Source: Larkinella knui (GTDB lineage Bacteria > Bacteroidota > Bacteroidia > Cytophagales > Spirosomataceae). Taken from it: a stretch of DNA of 64,000 nucleotides. Shown piece after piece: positions 17,293-25,320 of the stretch. Location of the stretch: assembly GCF_003858645.1 (NCBI RefSeq), contig NZ_RQJP01000004.1, positions 620,001 through 684,000 of the forward strand, given 5' to 3'. The stretch's first letter is position 1, and the number at the start of each line of letters is the position of its first letter. The translations under genes and the position numbers were made by a program. The notes below the pieces were generated by a model, which was given only the letters and a program-made list of their open reading frames with translations, did not search any database and had not been told where the DNA came from.

Positions 17293-19386
17293 TTACCGTA
17301 ATTGATAAATATCTACTAATTCTTTGACTTCTTTCAGAGTCCGATCTGGCTTTTTATACGGAGCCGGAATGGGTAGTCTGGAAAATTCCTGGAGGTACAG
17401 CACCCAGGCATCGCGCCACCAGATGGCTTCTTTTTGCTGCGTCGCCAGCCGACCGGCCACATCGGCGAACGTTTCCGGATCGATGTCTTTTTTGACCGAT
17501 GTCCATTGCTTTTGCAGCCCGCCAACAGAATCGGCACCGGCATAAAATCGGGTACACAATTCGTCCCACAGCGTTCGATCGGTGCTTAACTTTTTCGTCC
17601 ACGGAACGTGATGGAACCAAAGTAAATAGGGCAGCGGACAGGTTTCCGGATTATTCCACTGGCGTTGTACCTGAGGGCGGTATTGTAACAGCGCCTGACT
17701 TCCCTTCGCCGTCCGGTCGAAACCCAAACCGACCGAATCGGCGCGGTGGTAATAAACCGCCGTCCAGTCGGGGCGTGAACTGCGGTTTTGCCAGGGTTCC
17801 GGCGCAAAATGAACACCCGTCCAGGGTCGCGAAAGACCGAGTGGCGTGTTGTAATTGACATAAATCTCCCGCGATTTCAGCAACAAATCCGTAACGGTTT
17901 TGACCGATTGCGGCTCGGCCGTCAGCGTCATCTTAACCCACTCAGTAGCAATGGATTCCGACGACAGCGTGTGATCCCAGGCCAGCCGCCCGAAGGCATA
18001 CCAGTTGGCCTGTGCGAGCGGATGACCCGTCCAGTTTCGGTCGGAACCGGTATTGGCAACGCCGGCCATGACGGTCAATTGATAATCGTGAAGACTGCCG
18101 TCGATGACTTTTGCCACCGTCGAACCCTGGCCGCCAGCGTAGGTATCCGAGTCCAGACATTCCTTGAAAATTGGCGCTTCATAAACCAGATGCGTCGAAA
18201 AACCGAGGTATTCCTGCGTAATCTGGAATTCCATACCCAAAGGAGTCTGCGGCATCGTTCCAAAAATAGGCGAAAAGGGCTCGCGGGGCTGAAAATCGAT
18301 GGGTCCGTTTTTAACCTGAACAATGACGTTTTTCTCGAACTGGCCGTCCAGCGGCTTAAATTCGTCGTAGGCGGCTTTGAAACGGTCAGCATTTGGATCC
18401 GCTTTGTAAACAAACGCTCGCCAGATCACAATGCCTTTGTGCGGAGCCAGGGCCCTGGCGAGCATATTGGCGCCGTCGGCGTGGTTGCGGCCATAATCCT
18501 GCGGGCCGGGTTGGCCTTCTGAGTTGGCCTTGACCAGAAAACCGCCAAAATCGGGAATGAATTTATAAATCTCGTTCGCTTTATCGGCCCACCATTTATT
18601 CACGTCCGGATCGAGCGGGTCGGCGGTTTTCAGGCCCCCAATGGTTTTGGGAGCCGGGAAATAAACCGACAGGTAAATCTTGATGCCATAGGGCCGGAAG
18701 ACGTTTGCGAGGGCGGCCACTTTCTGCAAATATTCGGCCGTCAGAAACCGCGAACTGGCGTTGACATTATTGACCACGGTGCCGTTGATGCCGATGGACG
18801 CATTGGCGCGCGCGTAATCCCGGTAGCGCGGGTCGATGCGCTCGGGCAGTTCATACCATTTCCAGAGTGACTGCCCGGCGTAGCCGCGTTCGATGGAACC
18901 ATCCGGATTGTCCCAATGATTCAACATCCGGTGCTGAATTTTCGGGCTGCTGGTCAGCGAAAGCTGATCGATGGATTGCCCCGTTTTCAGCTGACGCAAC
19001 AAAGCAAAAACGCCGTATAACACGCCTGAGCCGGTTTTTCCGGCAATTGAAAGACTCGTTTTCTGACTCGTAATCTGGTATCCTTCGTCATTGATCGACG
19101 GTAGGTTTGGGTTGATCGTCAGCACAATACCGCCGGTTTTGCCACCAGCACTGGCAACAATCGGTACGGGTTTTCCTACTAAACCCTGCAAACCGGTCTG
19201 CAATTCACCGGCGGCTGTTTTCAGAGCCGGATTGGTGCTGTTCAGGACAATAAACTGGGTTGAACGGGCGTAAGCAGCGCGTTTGCCCGTGTCTTTGATC
19301 AGGTCATATTTCAGCCACAAGCGATAGCCGTCGTCCGCTTTGCAAATTGTGGAAAATACTAAAAGGAAAACGATCTTGTACTTCAT
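17293..19386 (-). CDS. Alpha-glucuronidase, glycoside hydrolase family 67
   Basis: 697 aa with a signal peptide (MKYKIVFLLVFSTICKA). Removes 4-O-methyl-glucuronic acid from the non-reducing end of xylo-oligosaccharides. The expected GH67 catalytic residues are in place and at the family positions: acid Glu290 in VKANSEGQPGPQ, and Asp364 (GPIDFQP) plus Glu392 (QITQEYLG) as base pair; compare E292/D365/E393 in the Cellvibrio enzyme. The N-terminal beta domain, TIM barrel and C-terminal helical part are all full length. Export to the periplasm fits uptake of oligosaccharides before trimming. Its own spacing to the upstream gene uxuA contains a long palindrome. Confidence 0.95.
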   Translation of the reverse strand: MKYKIVFLLVFSTICKADDGYRLWLKYDLIKDTGKRAAYARSTQFIVLNSTNPALKTAAGELQTGLQGLVGKPVPIVASAGGKTGGIVLTINPNLPSINDEGYQITSQKTSLSIAGKTGSGVLYGVFALLRQLKTGQSIDQLSLTSSPKIQHRMLNHWDNPDGSIERGYAGQSLWKWYELPERIDPRYRDYARANASIGINGTVVNNVNASSRFLTAEYLQKVAALANVFRPYGIKIYLSVYFPAPKTIGGLKTADPLDPDVNKWWADKANEIYKFIPDFGGFLVKANSEGQPGPQDYGRNHADGANMLARALAPHKGIVIWRAFVYKADPNADRFKAAYDEFKPLDGQFEKNVIVQVKNGPIDFQPREPFSPIFGTMPQTPLGMEFQITQEYLGFSTHLVYEAPIFKECLDSDTYAGGQGSTVAKVIDGSLHDYQLTVMAGVANTGSDRNWTGHPLAQANWYAFGRLAWDHTLSSESIATEWVKMTLTAEPQSVKTVTDLLLKSREIYVNYNTPLGLSRPWTGVHFAPEPWQNRSSRPDWTAVYYHRADSVGLGFDRTAKGSQALLQYRPQVQRQWNNPETCPLPYLLWFHHVPWTKKLSTDRTLWDELCTRFYAGADSVGGLQKQWTSVKKDIDPETFADVAGRLATQQKEAIWWRDAWVLYLQEFSRLPIPAPYKKPDRTLKEVKELVDIYQLR

Positions 19387-19401
19387 GCCCTTTAAAAGTT
19401 G

Positions 19402-19511
19402 TTTCGCAGACGGGGCCCCCGAGCGGTTAAGCGGAGAAAAAGGAGTTTATCAGAGGCTCCGCTAAACTCTTTTTGCTCCGCTTAACCGCTCGGGCGGCCC
19501 CGTCTGCGAAA
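19402..19511. repeat. Long quasi-palindrome (48/49-nt arms) overlapping the uxuA end
   Basis: Arms 19402-19449 and 19463-19511 are reverse complements apart from one 1-nt gap and two substitutions. Words such as GAGCGGTTAAGCGGAG recur within the arm. The right arm encodes the last 15 residues and stop of uxuA. Related in wording to the repeat at 23481-23582. Confidence 0.85.
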
Positions 19512-20721
19512 TAAGTTGATCTTCCAAAGCCCGCGCAATTCCTAACTCAAGACCCCGCAATTCGGCCAAACCACGCAGTCGGCCAATGACGGAGTAGCCC
19601 GGATAGGTTTTCTTGTGCAGGTCGTCGAGCATCTGGTGACCGTGGTCGGGGCGCATCGGAATTGCGGTTTCGCCAATACCGGTTTTGGTTCGCCGTTGCT
19701 GTTCCAGCACAATTTCTTTTACGACCGCGTACATATCCACGTCACCCGCCAGATGGTCGGCTTCGTGGAAATTGCGCGGATTGTCTTCGCGTTTGGTCGT
19801 TCGCAGGTGAATAAAATGAATCCGATTGCCAAACCGCCGGATCATGCCCGGCAGGTCGTTGTCCGGACGAATGCCCAGCGAACCGGTGCAGAACGTAATG
19901 CCGTTGGCTGTTGTGTCACAAGCCGCCATCAACTGCGCCAGATCCGCTTCCGTGCTCACGACGCGGGGCAAACCCAGCAGCGGCCTCGGCGGATCGTCGG
20001 GGTGAATGCAGAGATTGATGCCAACGGATGCGGCCACTGGTGCCACTTCCTGAATGAAATAATAAAGATTTTCGCGCAATTCCCGGTCGCCAATCGTGGC
20101 GTATTCATTCAGTAATCCCTGAAACGTATCCAGCGTAAACGCTTCTTCGGAACCGGGTAAACCGAGCAGAACGATGTTGCTAAGTTCGGTGATTTGTTCG
20201 GGCGTCATTTGGGCAAACTTCGCCCGAGCCGCCTGAATAACGTCCGGTTCGTAGTCTGTTTCGGCACCCGGACGTTTCAGAATGCACAGATCGAAAACCG
20301 CAAAATCTGCCCACACAAACCGCAACGCCAGCGAACCGTCGGGCATTTCGTAACGCAGGTTGGTGCGCGACCAATCCAGAACCGGCATGAAATTGTAGCA
20401 AACCGTTTTAATCCCGCAGGCGGCCAGGTTGTGCAATGACTGTTTGTAGGTATCAATATAGTGTGCCCGGCTGGCCCGCCCTTTTTTGATGTCTTCATGA
20501 ACCGGCAGACTTTCAACCACCGCCCAGTGCAACGAAGAATACCGCCCATTATCGGCTTCAATCAGCTTTTTCCGCTTTTCAATTTCCTCCACCGGCCAGA
20601 CGTCGCCGACCGGAATCTGGTGCAAAGCCGTCACGATGCCGGTGCATCCCGCCTGGCGGATGTCCATCAGCGAAACCGGATCGTGCGGCCCGAACCACCG
20701 CATGGTTTGTAACATTCCCAT
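19462..20721 (-). CDS. uxuA: Mannonate dehydratase UxuA
   Basis: 419 aa from the ATG at 20721 ([18 protein letters not shown]), the usual family start; readings further upstream run into the esterase gene. Dehydrates D-mannonate to 2-keto-3-deoxy-D-gluconate. Family motifs: [56 protein letters not shown], and the C-terminal MRPDHGHQM with metal ligands. The C-terminal 15 residues ([15 protein letters not shown]) are encoded by the right arm of the 19402-19511 palindrome and are unlikely to be ancestral. Eleven bases separate it from the CE15 gene, suggesting co-transcription. Confidence 0.95.
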   Translation of the reverse strand: MGMLQTMRWFGPHDPVSLMDIRQAGCTGIVTALHQIPVGDVWPVEEIEKRKKLIEADNGRYSSLHWAVVESLPVHEDIKKGRASRAHYIDTYKQSLHNLAACGIKTVCYNFMPVLDWSRTNLRYEMPDGSLALRFVWADFAVFDLCILKRPGAETDYEPDVIQAARAKFAQMTPEQITELSNIVLLGLPGSEEAFTLDTFQGLLNEYATIGDRELRENLYYFIQEVAPVAASVGINLCIHPDDPPRPLLGLPRVVSTEADLAQLMAACDTTANGITFCTGSLGIRPDNDLPGMIRRFGNRIHFIHLRTTKREDNPRNFHEADHLAGDVDMYAVVKEIVLEQQRRTKTGIGETAIPMRPDHGHQMLDDLHKKTYPGYSVIGRLRGLAELRGLELGIARALEDQLISQTGPPERLSGAKRV

Positions 20722-20731
20722 TCGTACGCAA

Positions 20732-22180
20732 TTACTTGGTTTTAAAATACTTTTTGGCGAATTCCAGAAAAACCGGCCAGTCGGGCAAATCCGTGTGGCC
20801 TCCTTCATGGTTGACAAAGCCCAGATCACCCTTGATCAGCGAAACATCCGGTTTGGGCATTTCGGTCGCTCCAATCCCTTTTTTACCCAGCAATTCATAG
20901 ACCGGACTGGCGGCCACGCAGGCCAGAAATTCGCCGTGCGGATCGGCCCACTGGTCTTTGGTGCCGCCCGTAATAAAAATCGGGCGGGGTGCCACCAGCG
21001 CGATCAGTTCGTGCGCATCGACGGGCATGGCCTGCCAGTTGCCGCCGTATTTCAGGAAATTTCCGGCCATCCAATGGTACAAGCCCGAACTGGCTACGTT
21101 GTCGATCGTTTCGCCAAAATTCCGTTTTTCGAGCGAGGTACCCATTGAACCGGAGCAGGTGCTAAAAACAATCGCCCACCGCGGATCCAGCGCACCCGCC
21201 AGCAAAGCGGTTTTTCCCCAGCGCGAATGCCCCTGAATACCAATCTGTTTGGCATTGATCGCCTGGTCGGTTTCGAAGTAATCGAGCGCGCGGCTCAGCC
21301 CCCAGCACCAGGCCGACAACACGCCCCAATCGTCCGGTTTTCGGTCTTTTCCTTCGTTCATCAATCCAATGATGCCTTCGTGTAAACCGGCTCCGCTGTC
21401 CATTTGAATGTCGCCGGTATTGATTTTGGCGTAGGCCCAGCCGGTCGCCAACACCATGTCCATCGCCGTTGGCCCGGTCGGCGTCGGCCCCGTAAAATTG
21501 CTCCCCGCCACCACCATCAGCGGCACCGGGCCCGAAGCGTTCGCCGGAATATAGAGCGTGATGGTCAGGCTCGGTTTCGCCCTGGGATACTTCGCGTTAT
21601 CGATGTGTCCGACAATCGTTTTCCGGATGGCTTTCCCGTTCAGCGCGTCCGGTTCGGTAGCCGTCACTTCAAACGTCACCTTTGGGGGATTGGTCGGCGT
21701 TTTTCCGACAATCTCGGTTAAATAGTCGTTCAGGATTTCCGGGCGACGTTGTTTCCACCAAACTGTTGCGTTTTTGACCGGTTTGCCGTTTTTCAATACC
21801 AGCGGATCGGGCAGTTTGTAGGTATTGGCGATGGCTTCGTCATAATTTGTCCAGTTGCCCCAGCCCGATCGTGTATGCGTATTGCCCGCTTCGTCGTACC
21901 AGTTGGTCGAACCGGCCCGTTGTTTCAGATGCTGCGGGCGCTTCGGGTCGTCGGCGGGTGGAGGTAGCTCCGGTAATTTCAACCGGAGCACGTCCATCAT
22001 CTTTTGCCAGTCTTCCTGAGCGGCCGCGCGCATCGTATTCAGGTAAGCCGTCCGCTCTTCGGGCGTCATTTTCTGAAAATCCGGACTTTGGGCGTTTACA
22101 CCACCGATTGCCAGGATCGAGATCAGCAGGCCTGTAAATACCGCACCAAAGCGATGGCGGGGAACGGTGCGCTTTTTCAT
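20732..22180 (-). CDS. CE15-type glucuronoyl esterase (alpha/beta hydrolase), secreted
   Basis: 482 aa with a signal peptide ending VNAQ near residue 31. Expected to cleave the ester between lignin alcohols and 4-O-methyl-glucuronate on xylan. Nucleophile Ser319 lies in [15 protein letters not shown], the bacterial CE15 version of the serine elbow. At the place of the canonical catalytic Glu the sequence reads STCSGSMG (no acid); the later Asp413 in [11 protein letters not shown] may supply the acid, as known for some bacterial CE15 enzymes. The His is likely His462 in [12 protein letters not shown]. Four bases separate it from the upstream dehydratase gene, so they form one operon. Acetylxylan esterase activity is an alternative. 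Confidence 0.85.
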   Translation of the reverse strand: MKKRTVPRHRFGAVFTGLLISILAIGGVNAQSPDFQKMTPEERTAYLNTMRAAAQEDWQKMMDVLRLKLPELPPPADDPKRPQHLKQRAGSTNWYDEAGNTHTRSGWGNWTNYDEAIANTYKLPDPLVLKNGKPVKNATVWWKQRRPEILNDYLTEIVGKTPTNPPKVTFEVTATEPDALNGKAIRKTIVGHIDNAKYPRAKPSLTITLYIPANASGPVPLMVVAGSNFTGPTPTGPTAMDMVLATGWAYAKINTGDIQMDSGAGLHEGIIGLMNEGKDRKPDDWGVLSAWCWGLSRALDYFETDQAINAKQIGIQGHSRWGKTALLAGALDPRWAIVFSTCSGSMGTSLEKRNFGETIDNVASSGLYHWMAGNFLKYGGNWQAMPVDAHELIALVAPRPIFITGGTKDQWADPHGEFLACVAASPVYELLGKKGIGATEMPKPDVSLIKGDLGFVNHEGGHTDLPDWPVFLEFAKKYFKTK

Positions 22181-22183
22181 GGA

Positions 22184-23458
22184 TTAAACAAAAAACGGTA
22201 CATCTTTCGGGGCATACTTTTTCATCCCGGCTTCGTTAATTTCAACGCCGATGCCCGGTTTTTCGGACAACGGAATAAAACCGTCTTTCACCATCGGTCC
22301 GTCGAACGTAACGATTTCCTTGAACATCGGATCTTCATGGAAGTAAATCTGCCATTCCAGAATCAGGAAGTTCGGGATCGACGCACAGACGTGGCTGGAG
22401 GCCATCGCGCCCAGATACGAGGCCACCATGTGGGGGGCAAACGGCACGTAATAGAGGTTGGCAAGGTTGGCAATGCGCTGGCCTTCGCCCAAACCACCGG
22501 CTTTCTGCAAATCCGGCATAATGATGTCTACGGCACCGATTTCGAGAAGCTTCCGAAAACCGTACGCCAGGTAATGGTTTTCACCGGCACAAATGGGCGT
22601 GCTGGTCGATTCGGAAATCAGCTTGTAAGCTTCGACATTCTCGGCCGGAATCGGTTCTTCCAGAAACATCAGGTTTAACGGTTCCATCATTTTAGCAACC
22701 CGTTTGCCGGTGGTCACATCGTACTTTCCGTGCATATCGACACAGATGTCGACCTTGGGGCCAACGGCTTTCCGAACGGAGGCAATCTGGTTATACATCC
22801 GCTCCAGTTCGCCGGGACTGGCGGTCCAGTTATACAAATCGTATTTATTGGGATCGTTTCGTTCGTCAATGTCGTATTTGACCGCATTGAAACCCATCTT
22901 CACGGCTTCGCTGGCGCTTTGCGCGAAATGGTCCGTACTTTTGTCGGTATCACGATAGGTTCCGGTGTCACAATACACCCGGATTTTGTCCCGGTATTTG
23001 CCCCCCAGCAATTGGTAAACGGGCAATCCGAGGGCTTTACCGGTTAAGTCCCACAAGGCGGTTTCGACGGCGGAGAGCACGGCAATGAACATCCCGGCCT
23101 GGGCACCTTCAAAAAAACCGGATTTGCGGATGTCTTCGAACAAGCGGTTGACGTTCAGCGGGCTTTTGCCTTTAATGCGCTCGGCCATCAGCTTCACCAG
23201 GTAATAGGTTCCGGGCGTGGCATCGACGCCTTCTCCGCAGCCCCAGATACCCTGATTGGTGTGAATTTTGACAAACAGACTGTGTCCACCGCGAATGAAA
23301 CCGCATTTGATGTCGGTAATTTTCAGATCGGAAGGCGCTGACGACAGCGGAGTCCGCTCAAGGGCGGTTTCCAGGCCTTCGCCAAAGCTGGACAAAGAAG
23401 AAACGGCCAGGGCGCTGGCGATGGCACTTTTAGTAAGAAAAGAGCGACGGGAGTTCAT
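22184..23458 (-). CDS. Mandelate racemase/galactonate dehydratase-type enzyme with Tat signal
   Basis: 424 aa. N-terminal MNSRRSFLTKSAIASALAVS is a clear twin-arginine signal (RRSFL). Enolase-superfamily barrel of the mandelate racemase subgroup: Lys194 in VKYDID, metal ligands Asp241 (CVDMHG), Glu267 (FLEEP) and Glu293 (CAGEN), and the His343 base in FAPHM. This set fits sugar-acid dehydratases such as galactonate or gluconate/mannonate dehydratase. In this cluster a hexonate derived from plant polysaccharide is the likely substrate; which one cannot be told. It differs from the other enolase-family gene at 14068 in using a His base. Confidence 0.9.
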   Translation of the reverse strand: MNSRRSFLTKSAIASALAVSSLSSFGEGLETALERTPLSSAPSDLKITDIKCGFIRGGHSLFVKIHTNQGIWGCGEGVDATPGTYYLVKLMAERIKGKSPLNVNRLFEDIRKSGFFEGAQAGMFIAVLSAVETALWDLTGKALGLPVYQLLGGKYRDKIRVYCDTGTYRDTDKSTDHFAQSASEAVKMGFNAVKYDIDERNDPNKYDLYNWTASPGELERMYNQIASVRKAVGPKVDICVDMHGKYDVTTGKRVAKMMEPLNLMFLEEPIPAENVEAYKLISESTSTPICAGENHYLAYGFRKLLEIGAVDIIMPDLQKAGGLGEGQRIANLANLYYVPFAPHMVASYLGAMASSHVCASIPNFLILEWQIYFHEDPMFKEIVTFDGPMVKDGFIPLSEKPGIGVEINEAGMKKYAPKDVPFFV

Positions 23459-23480
23459 GAGCGTTTAGGAGTTTAAGAAA

Positions 23481-23582
23481 GAGTTGTATCGCGGAGTTGA
23501 GCGGAGTGAAAAGAGTTAAGCAGAGAAAATTAATTACTCTGCTTAACTCCCTTTTTCTCCGCTCAACTCCGCGATACAACTC
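23481..23582. repeat. Long quasi-palindrome (45/46-nt arms)
   Basis: Arms 23481-23525 and 23537-23582 are near-perfect reverse complements, differing by a few substitutions and one base of length. The words GTTGAGCGGAG and GTTAAGCAGAG recur in the arm, as in the repeat at 19402-19511. Ends 2 bases before the stop codon of the RraA-like gene and thus fills the whole gap to the next gene's upstream side. Confidence 0.85.
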
Positions 23583-23584
23583 CC

Positions 23585-24532
23585 TCACCACGTACGGGTT
23601 TTTAGGTATTCCTGAATCTGTTCTTTGGGAACCGGCAATTCGCTGAGGTGGGCGTTGAGCCACTGCGAAAAGTCTTTTTCGATGACATCCGACCAGCGGG
23701 AGTCGATCTGGCCCGGTGTATATTTCTGCTCGCGCAGCCGCAGGTGGCCGAACATATCGCGTAGACGGATGATTTCGGACGTTTTGACCACTTTTTCGGC
23801 CAGATGGGGCGGAATGAAGCAAACGCCCCCGTCCCGTCCCAGCACGATATCGCCGGGCATAACCATCACCTTGCCGATGCGGGTCGGGCGGTTAATGCCA
23901 ACTAGTGTGGTGTTCAGGTTGCCTTCGGGATTGTGGTGCGAAGGGTGATAACTGCGGAAATAGGAGGTGAACCCGCCAATCTCTTTCAAACCGGCCACGT
24001 CGCGGACAGCGCCTTCGTAGACAATGCCGTTGCCGGTTTTGGCGAAGATGGAATTGCCGAGGTTATCGCCAATCGTGGGGCCATCTTCGTGCATGCCAAA
24101 CTGATCGACAACGTAGACGTCACCTTTAACGAGCATGTCGATGGGCCAGGCATTCTGGGACTTCACGCGCCCGTCTTTGGTGTGTCCTTTCTCATCCGTA
24201 ACCCGGTGTACATCCGGTCGGCCCGGCATAAACGTCGCCGTTAGCGCCCGGCCAACCAGCACACTGTCGGGGTTGATCGTCTGCCAGTCGCCCGCAAACT
24301 GGTATCTGTAATTTTCGCCTTTCAATACCGCCCAGGCTTCTTCCTGGGTTACCAGTTTCATGCGCTTCAGAATGGCATCCGGCACTTTCGGCCGCCCGTC
24401 CGGGAAGCGTTCCCCTTTCCATTCCGGGGTTAAAAAGATCAGTTCTTCGCGGGAAATTTGCTGCCCGAACGATACCGTTGCCAGCCCAAGCAGAAGCAGG
24501 GAAATGGCAGATAAGTAGACCCTTTTCATCAT
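23585..24532 (-). CDS. RraA-like/HMG aldolase family protein, secreted
   Basis: About 315 aa from the ATG pair at 24529-24532 (MMKRVYLSAISLLLLGLATVSFGQ), which gives a proper Sec signal peptide; the longer frame only adds hydrophobic residues upstream. The core matches the RraA fold (once called menaquinone methyltransferase-like): VLVGRALTATFMPG, GPTIGDNLGNSIFAKTGNG, IVYEGAVRDVAGL with the conserved Arg-Asp, and PGDIVLGRDGGVCFIPP. Members include 4-hydroxy-4-methyl-2-oxoglutarate aldolase and oxaloacetate decarboxylase. Being exported and next to sugar-acid enzymes is unusual for this fold. First gene of the minus-strand xylan cluster. Confidence 0.85.
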   Translation of the reverse strand: MMKRVYLSAISLLLLGLATVSFGQQISREELIFLTPEWKGERFPDGRPKVPDAILKRMKLVTQEEAWAVLKGENYRYQFAGDWQTINPDSVLVGRALTATFMPGRPDVHRVTDEKGHTKDGRVKSQNAWPIDMLVKGDVYVVDQFGMHEDGPTIGDNLGNSIFAKTGNGIVYEGAVRDVAGLKEIGGFTSYFRSYHPSHHNPEGNLNTTLVGINRPTRIGKVMVMPGDIVLGRDGGVCFIPPHLAEKVVKTSEIIRLRDMFGHLRLREQKYTPGQIDSRWSDVIEKDFSQWLNAHLSELPVPKEQIQEYLKTRTW

Positions 24533-24832
24533 AGAGATCAGAAAGAAATAAAGATTCAGAATTTGAAAGAAAGAAGGCAAATTTCAAAAACATCTACCCT
24601 TTACCACCCGATTGAATTTCGGGAAGGGCGATTCTGCGATCAGGGAAGGCAAAACCGTGTCCACGTTGTCCGCAAGCGAACAAGTATTGTCCGGCTTCGT
24701 ACACTTTACAATACTGCCAGAAAAATAGCTGCTGATTATCAGCCACTTAATTTATTGGCATGGCAATTGGCATATAGTAATCACAACAGTAACAACAACA
24801 GAAATAATCACAACAACAAATACGAACAAACC
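24533..24832. other. Divergent intergenic region with CAA-rich leader
   Basis: 300 bases between divergent genes. It must hold promoters for the xylan cluster (minus) and the small secreted protein (plus); I see no exact TAnnTTTG box. The last ~50 bases (24780-24832) are unusually rich in CAA/AAC and poor in G, an unstructured leader for the plus-strand gene. Confidence 0.4.
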
Positions 24833-25210
24833 ATGAAAGCATTATTTGGTACTTTGATCTGCACCGCTTTATTAAGCGCAAACCTCGCAACGGCCACTCC
24901 GAACACCCCCAAGACTCGTTCGTTTGAAACCAACGCCTTTGTAACGAATCAAAACAAAATCTGGGTGGCCGTTGAAAAGTCATCGTCTGTTCCCGTAACG
25001 GTCGTGTTACGTAACAAGGAAAATGACGTTTTCTTCAAACGGTTTATTGGCAAAAACGAAAGCAAGTTTGCGGCCAAGCTGGACGTCAGCGATTTGGCGG
25101 AAGGTCAGTATGAACTGGAGTTTATATCATCCGAAGGAAGCGTTAAAAAAACCGTCAATATTGGTAAACCCGCGGTAGTTGAACCAACCCGGATGATTTC
25201 AATGAAATAA
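24833..25210 (+). CDS. Small secreted hypothetical protein
   Basis: 125 aa from the ATG at 24833, which begins a typical signal peptide (MKALFGTLICTALLSANLATA). The mature part is a small beta-rich domain with two repeated strand pairs (IWVAVEKSSSVPVTVVLRN and LAEGQYELEFISSEGSVKK), reminiscent of the beta-sandwich of T9SS sorting domains or DUF3244-type proteins; the match is too weak to name. Expected in periplasm or outside. A G-poor leader precedes it and a terminator follows at 25250-25283. Confidence 0.7.
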   Translation: MKALFGTLICTALLSANLATATPNTPKTRSFETNAFVTNQNKIWVAVEKSSSVPVTVVLRNKENDVFFKRFIGKNESKFAAKLDVSDLAEGQYELEFISSEGSVKKTVNIGKPAVVEPTRMISMK

Positions 25211-25249
25211 AAGATTCTGTAGGATTAGTTTAGGTTAAGAAAGCGCAGG

Positions 25250-25283
25250 AAAGCTACTTCTGATTCAGAGGTAGCTTTTTTTT
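25250..25283 (+). terminator. Rho-independent terminator
   Basis: AAAGCTACTTCTGA (25250-25263) pairs with TCAGAGGTAGCTTT (25265-25278) with one G-U-type mismatch, followed by eight T. Serves the small secreted protein gene. Confidence 0.8.
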
Positions 25284-25309
25284 GGTTTACCGTAAACTGA
25301 AAATCTGTT

Positions 25310-25317
25310 TATTTTTG
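25310..25317 (+). promoter_or_regulatory. -7 promoter box directly before MFS start
   Basis: TATTTTTG, exact TAnnTTTG match, ending 3 bases before the ATG at 25321. If used, transcription would begin at or very near the start codon, giving a leaderless or nearly leaderless mRNA. Confidence 0.4.
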
Positions 25318-25320
25318 CGG

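Noticed and set aside
20722-20829. N-terminal extension of uxuA
   Set aside because: Runs into the end of the CE15 gene and precedes the usual UxuA start; no family match.
14068-24532. Polysaccharide utilisation locus with SusC/SusD
   Set aside because: No SusC/SusD pair, no sigma/anti-sigma or hybrid regulator gene adjoins the cluster.
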